Source of the DNA: SB15 sp964557285
GTDB taxonomy: Bacteria; Chloroflexota; Anaerolineae; Aggregatilineales; J027
Assembly (NCBI GenBank): GCA_964557285.1
Contig: CAZKZS010000168.1
Span: 1 to 10,221, forward strand
DNA length: 10,221 nucleotides
Direction: 5' to 3'
The notes beneath the pieces are model-generated. The model did not search any database. It saw only the letters and a list, made by a program, of their open reading frames with translations, and was not told the DNA's origin. Positions 6,490 to 10,221 of the stretch are shown in pieces (within the stretch, counting starts at the first letter, position 1; each line of letters opens with the position of its first letter). The translations under genes were made by a program, and so were the position numbers.

Positions 6490-7779
6490 CTAGCGCGTAA
6501 GTTGTATATAAAGCTCACGAGTCCCCTGACTGGGAGCAATATTCAGCCGTTCAAACAGCACATTTTCCAGCATTTTATACTGCTGATGCACCGCCTCCGG
6601 CCTTCCCTGGTCGGCATAAATGGTCATGATGTCCCGATGCACATCTTCACGGTCCGGTTTTTCGCCGATGGCGCGAATAAAGTAACCTAAAGCGCGTTCG
6701 TTTTCGCGGCGGGCTTTATAAATACGCGCCAGACTAATCAGCGCCTGGGCATAGGAATTTCGCAGTTCGGCGCGGCGCTGCTGCGCCCAGGGGCGGTTGA
6801 CTTCCTTAAGGAACTGACCGCGATAAATTTGAATGGCTTTGGCCCAGTTTTCTTCTTCATCATCATCCGTTATCGCGTCGATAGCGGCTTCAATGTGTTT
6901 CTCGAAAATTTCCGCGTCATAAATCCGATTCACACGCTGGTTGGGGATATAAAAGCCATTTTCATAGGCAGTTAAATCGTACCCCAGTTTTTCACTGATT
7001 TTTCGCTTGGTGACATGAAATACGTTGGTAGCTTCTTTGATGCCCAATTCAGGCCAGAAGGTATCAAAAATTTCCGTCCGGGTGAGCATGGGTTTATCCA
7101 CAAAAAAATAAAAGAGGTCACGCGGCAGGCTGCCTTCCCAGGCAGTAATCGGGCGGCCATCAATCAACACCCGCGACCCGCCCGCCAGCGCATAAACTTC
7201 AAGCTGGCCGCGCATTTCCGGCTCATGGAAAATGCCACTGTTGAGCGCCTCGTCATCCCCCAGCGAAATCGCCAGCCCTTCGTTAATCAAATCATTCCAG
7301 GGCTGTTTACGCAGTTCACGCCCATTGATGATTAACTGGGCATGATCGGGCATAACATGGGGCAGCGTCCGAAAGAATTGGTGAATGTTTTCGTCACTGC
7401 GCGGCAGCATATCCAGATGATCCAGCAGCAGCATAAATTTTTCAGGCCGCAGTTGTGCCAGGTCAGCCCCAAAGGCTTCTGCCCACTGTGCCGAATCGGT
7501 GGTTTGCAGGGCAGCACGAATATTTTCCCCAAATTCGATGGGAAACATAGCATCGTGCGAGAGATTCCACAGGAAATTTTTAAGAGTATCATCCTCCTCG
7601 TTGAGAGCATAATAATACATGCGGTCTGCATAATGTTTATACAGCAGCGAGATAAGCGCGGTATGCTGGCGGTGACGCGGATAAAGAATGATGATGCGCT
7701 TATTTTGTGTTTTGGTGTAAACGGTTTGTGCCGCTGTTGCTGCCAATGCCTCAACGCGGTTCTGATATTCCGGTAACAC
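6490..7779 (-). CDS. BTAD-family (SARP/AfsR-like) transcriptional regulator with degenerate STAND-like N-terminal module
   Basis: A 429-residue putative DNA-binding regulator with three parts. Residues 28-175 look like the nucleotide-binding core of STAND/MalT-type proteins: strand KRIIILY, a Walker-B-like FMLLLDHLDML (115-125) and a sensor-like LIINGREL (149-156). The expected P-loop (GxxxxGKT) is replaced by YPRHRQHTAL, so ATP binding is doubtful. Residues about 193-280 form a winged helix of the OmpR/SARP kind (LEVYALAGGSRVLIDGRPI, then KPMLTRTEIFDTFWPEL and FHVTKRKISEKLGYDL). Residues about 286-429 are a BTAD helical-repeat domain (YDAEIFEKHIEAAID, then TPR-like helices including ERALGYFIRAIGEKPDRED and the ending QGTRELYIQL). 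The start is GTG 7779, supported by GAGGGG five bases upstream. It has its own promoter and terminator, hence is probably monocistronic. Targets are unknown; the palindrome in its promoter makes autoregulation plausible. Confidence 0.88.
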   Translation of the reverse strand: MLPEYQNRVEALAATAAQTVYTKTQNKRIIILYPRHRQHTALISLLYKHYADRMYYYALNEEDDTLKNFLWNLSHDAMFPIEFGENIRAALQTTDSAQWAEAFGADLAQLRPEKFMLLLDHLDMLPRSDENIHQFFRTLPHVMPDHAQLIINGRELRKQPWNDLINEGLAISLGDDEALNSGIFHEPEMRGQLEVYALAGGSRVLIDGRPITAWEGSLPRDLFYFFVDKPMLTRTEIFDTFWPELGIKEATNVFHVTKRKISEKLGYDLTAYENGFYIPNQRVNRIYDAEIFEKHIEAAIDAITDDDEEENWAKAIQIYRGQFLKEVNRPWAQQRRAELRNSYAQALISLARIYKARRENERALGYFIRAIGEKPDREDVHRDIMTIYADQGRPEAVHQQYKMLENVLFERLNIAPSQGTRELYIQLTR

Positions 7780-7824
7780 TTGTACCCCTCTCTTTTACAG
7801 TCTTATAATCTATTAATAAATAAT

Positions 7825-7837
7825 TTGCTATTAGCAA
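7825..7837. promoter_or_regulatory. Perfect palindrome, candidate operator at the regulator promoter
   Basis: TTGCTA-T-TAGCAA is a perfect inverted repeat with six-base arms and a one-base centre. It overlaps the last two bases of the predicted -10 box and covers the expected transcription start of the minus-strand regulator gene, where a bound dimer would block initiation. Binding by the regulator itself or by another protein is inference. Confidence 0.45.
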
Positions 7838-7864
7838 GATATTACGAAGATACTATTTTGTCAA
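7836..7864 (-). promoter_or_regulatory. Sigma-70-type promoter of the BTAD regulator gene
   Basis: Read on the minus strand, a consensus TTGACA (7864-7859) is followed after exactly 17 bases by TATCTT (7841-7836), a four-of-six match to the -10 box. Transcription would start near 7829, giving a leader of about 50 bases before GTG 7779. The gene-free stretch 7780-7909 is strikingly AT-rich compared with the coding sequence on both sides. Confidence 0.65.
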
Positions 7865-7909
7865 TATAAAATCCACACTTATGGAAAAAATTAGCTATCT
7901 ATTAAGAGA

Positions 7910-10120
7910 TTACTCAAGCTGACGGATAAAATTAATTAAGTGCCAGTGCTGTTCTGCTGAAAGGTCTGTACCAAAAAAATGCCGCCCCACGATGCCATTC
8001 TTTAGCAGCCGATACAAATCATCATCTCCCTTTGTTGGCAATGTCACATAAAATGGAAGTATCGGACGACTCAAATTAAGCGCGGCAGGACGATAACCTC
8101 TGCCATCCGAACCATGACATATTACACATTTATTTTCGTAAATGGCTTTTCCCTGTACCAGTGAGTTTTGGTCAGCAAAGATAGGATTAATGACATCAGG
8201 CACAGGATTCCGTTGTTCCTCCAGTCGGCGGCTGGTGCTGCTAAATAAAATTGCACCTCCCACCGTAATTGCCAGCGTGAAGAGGATACTTCCAACGGCA
8301 ATCCCTGCGGTTTGCGGCGTCCAATCCAGCGATTTTCCCAGACGATAAGAAGGTGGCACTATCCAGACTGCACCTACAGCAATCACCGCCAGCAGGCTCA
8401 GCCAGTTAAAAACCCCAGCCGCACGAGTGCCATCATCGGTCACTTCTTCCTCAAACTGCCATTCCAGCGCTGCACGGATAGGGCCATCTGTCTCAATATC
8501 AATCAGCGCATCCCAAGTTCCTGCCCGATGAATATCCCCACTTGCCCCGACCCATAAACCCGGTTCAGACGATTCAAGGGCAAGCGGCGGGGTGTGGAAG
8601 CCACGTTCAGGGTAGGAAAAACGAATTTTGACACCATCAACATTCGCGGCTTCCCCGTCGTGGGTGATATTGACATCAAATGAATTTGCCCCTACCGCCC
8701 CGGGGCTTACGGTCAGCGTAACTTCATAACCTTCTATTGAGATAGTTTTTGAAGTTGCTTCTACTTCGCCGCGAGCATCGGGTGGCTGTGGGGGTGGTGT
8801 AGCAGGCAGCAGGGCGGCAGCCAGCAGCACTACCAGCGCAAAAAGGGTTTCTATAGGCAGGGTTTGGGGCAGCCTTGCAAATAGGTGCTGAACATGCAGC
8901 CCACGTTCCGGCGAAAGAATCAAAAAATGAACCGCCCCCAGAAGCAGGAGTGGCAGAATCAAAATGAGTTTTGCCAGCAGAGTCAGGCCATAGGTGCTGT
9001 CAATAACATCTTCTACCTGATACAGGTTGATAGAGGCGGCGTAAATTCCGGTAGCGATAATCAGGCTTACACACACCAGCGCCACGCTGGAAAAACGCTT
9101 TAAGATTGCCAGGAGCGCCTGTCCGCGTTTTTCCGGTGAAAGCGGAGTCAGAGCAGGGCGCAGAATCAGCGCCAGCACGATTAATCCGCCGACCCAGGTT
9201 GCTACGGCGCTGAGATGAAGGTAGTCCATCAGCAGGGAAACCATCGGCCAGACGGGAGAACCCGACGCATGGCTGATAAAACTCATCGTACCGAGGGTGA
9301 TGAAGGCCAGCGCCCCGTTTACCAGCCATAAAATATGAGTGCTGCCGGGGCGGTTGCGTGATTGCTGCATGGCAATAATTTGAATCCCCAGCATGGAAAC
9401 CAGCAGCACCATCCGACTCTGCCACACGTCCCCAAAATTGGTCCCCTGTAGAACGATACTCAGCGCGTTGCCCTGAAAAATATCATCAAACAAAGTCAGG
9501 GTCATTTGAATCAGCGCCAGCCCGTTTACCAGGATGGCCGTTATTAGGGATGACCACACCAACAGGCTCAATCGGCGCATCACACGCGGCGGCAGAGGTC
9601 CCCATGCCAGACGCAGCACCAGCGCATACATGAAAAATGTGCCGTGCAGCACCGTAAGCGCCAGCGTCAGCAAGAGTCGCCAGACTGCTTCTAGCGTGAC
9701 CGCCGTATTTCCACTGCCCGACTCGCTAAAATTGCCGACTCGCTCCCCTACCCAGAACACCAGCGTATCCTCTACCGTGTGACCATCACTGGCAAAAACC
9801 GGACGCAGTTTGACTAGATACACCCCCTGCGGCAAATCCGAAGGCAGGCTGACGACCAGTTTGGCGCTGTTCTGCTTATCTGTTCCCCCGTCGCCCAGAT
9901 CAACCTGGCTGCCATGCTGATTCATAACCTCTATGGTGCTGAATTGAGGTTCAAGCCCTTCCGAAAACCAGACCTGAACTTTGTTCGGGGCGCGGGTAAC
10001 AACCGTTCGGTCAGATGGAATCGAACGCACAATGTACCCGTGACTTTCCGATGAGGGGACATCAGACAGCAGAAAAATGCCCAGTAAAAAAAGGGCTGCG
10101 ATAAGCGTGCGTTTGATCAT
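7910..10120 (-). CDS. CopC-CopD fusion with C-terminal cytochrome c domain
   Basis: A 736-residue exported and membrane-embedded fusion. Residues 1-26 are a signal peptide; His27 would be the mature N-terminus, as in CopC, where the terminal His binds Cu(II) together with an Asp-x-His pair, here D112 and H114 in SDGHTVED. Residues about 27-125 are the CopC beta domain. Residues about 143-440 hold eight helices of CopD type, including LLMDYLHLSAVATWVGGL (296-313) and LLGAVHFL (393-400). Residues about 455-555 form a beta domain resembling FixH/YtkA (DVNITHDGE, PERGFH, GTWDALIDIE). Two further helices (about 572-590 and 605-626) lead to a cytochrome c domain with the heme motif CVICH (665-669). 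The usual distal Met is not visible: the segment reads GIVGRHFFGTDLS. The likely role is periplasmic copper binding or uptake linked to respiratory electron transfer. The ATG overlaps the preceding stop as ATGA, so translation is coupled. Confidence 0.92.
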   Translation of the reverse strand: MIKRTLIAALFLLGIFLLSDVPSSESHGYIVRSIPSDRTVVTRAPNKVQVWFSEGLEPQFSTIEVMNQHGSQVDLGDGGTDKQNSAKLVVSLPSDLPQGVYLVKLRPVFASDGHTVEDTLVFWVGERVGNFSESGSGNTAVTLEAVWRLLLTLALTVLHGTFFMYALVLRLAWGPLPPRVMRRLSLLVWSSLITAILVNGLALIQMTLTLFDDIFQGNALSIVLQGTNFGDVWQSRMVLLVSMLGIQIIAMQQSRNRPGSTHILWLVNGALAFITLGTMSFISHASGSPVWPMVSLLMDYLHLSAVATWVGGLIVLALILRPALTPLSPEKRGQALLAILKRFSSVALVCVSLIIATGIYAASINLYQVEDVIDSTYGLTLLAKLILILPLLLLGAVHFLILSPERGLHVQHLFARLPQTLPIETLFALVVLLAAALLPATPPPQPPDARGEVEATSKTISIEGYEVTLTVSPGAVGANSFDVNITHDGEAANVDGVKIRFSYPERGFHTPPLALESSEPGLWVGASGDIHRAGTWDALIDIETDGPIRAALEWQFEEEVTDDGTRAAGVFNWLSLLAVIAVGAVWIVPPSYRLGKSLDWTPQTAGIAVGSILFTLAITVGGAILFSSTSRRLEEQRNPVPDVINPIFADQNSLVQGKAIYENKCVICHGSDGRGYRPAALNLSRPILPFYVTLPTKGDDDLYRLLKNGIVGRHFFGTDLSAEQHWHLINFIRQLE

Positions 10121-10221
10121 TCCAGTGAAATGTGGGTTATATCCTCTGTTGGGCGAATCACTTCAAGCGAATTTTGCTGTCGCAGCAGCCAGAGACTCCA
10201 GCCGCCCGCCATGACCAGTAA
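10117..10221 (-). CDS. C-terminal end of an unidentified protein, 5' end outside window
   Basis: On the minus strand a frame is open from the window edge to TGA at 10119-10117, giving 34 residues. They begin with a hydrophobic stretch (LLVMAGGWSLWLL), plausibly the end of a transmembrane helix, followed by a polar tail ending PTEDITHISLE. Its stop overlaps the start of the CopC-CopD-cytochrome gene in the sequence ATGA, a classic translational-coupling arrangement, so it is very probably the preceding gene of the same operon. Too little is visible to name a family. An internal ATG at 10212 could be a start, but a 31-residue product is less likely than a longer protein continuing outside. Confidence 0.55.
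   Translation of the reverse strand, partial: LLVMAGGWSLWLLRQQNSLEVIRPTEDITHISLE

Noticed and set aside
7015..7776. Open frames of 106 and 144 codons on the + strand opposite the regulator gene
   Set aside because: They lie wholly antisense to a gene with clear domains and show no recognisable protein features or ribosome sites.
7800..7815. TATAAT on the + strand at 7804-7809 as a promoter
   Set aside because: No gene lies in the + direction downstream; the region is AT-rich, so a chance match is likely.
7885..7909. Terminator for the CopC-CopD-cytochrome gene, from the TTAATAGATAGCTAA and T-run on the minus strand
   Set aside because: Only three weak A-T pairs can form before the T-run, so there is no convincing stem; where this transcript ends cannot be seen.
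9000..9425. 141-codon minus-strand frame inside the CopD part
   Set aside because: It is a shifted-frame shadow of the transmembrane region with no support of its own.

Overview
The window looks like a chromosomal segment of a Chloroflexota bacterium, probably an Anaerolineae-type lineage. This is an inference from gene content: a BTAD/SARP-type regulator with a STAND-like front module, a CopC-CopD-cytochrome fusion, a membrane-tethered J-protein, and roughly balanced base composition with many TTG/GTG starts. No rRNA, tRNA, CRISPR array, insertion sequence or phage gene is visible.

Left block (1-4256, + strand): the 3' end of a large membrane protein, overlapped by a secreted lipoprotein with a phosphodiester-glycosidase (NAGPA/DUF2233) domain. 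Then comes a single-chain glycyl-tRNA synthetase in which the alpha and beta subunits are one 998-residue polypeptide. A bidirectional hairpin terminator (about 4303-4334) closes this block and also ends the opposing gene.

Middle block: a six-helix membrane protein of unknown function lies on the minus strand (4354-4965). It diverges from a + strand pair starting at 5065: a small zinc-ribbon protein and, overlapping it by 14 bases, a membrane-anchored J-domain protein with an unrecognised extracytoplasmic domain. The spacer between the divergent genes carries a clear extended -10 element.

Right block (6447-10221, minus strand): a transcriptional regulator (degenerate STAND-like module, winged helix, BTAD) has its own well-formed promoter, and a perfect 13-base palindrome lies at the predicted start of transcription. 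Upstream of it on the same strand is a 736-residue fusion: an exported CopC copper-binding domain, an eight-helix CopD domain, an extracytoplasmic FixH/YtkA-like beta domain, two more helices and a terminal cytochrome c domain. Its start codon overlaps the stop of a further gene that runs off the window, so it is a downstream member of a larger operon, probably concerned with copper and respiratory electron transfer.

Most of the window is housekeeping or envelope genes. The points most worth following up are the CopC-CopD-cytochrome fusion with an apparently missing axial methionine, the P-loop-less STAND/BTAD regulator with its palindromic site, and the coupled zinc-ribbon/J-protein pair.
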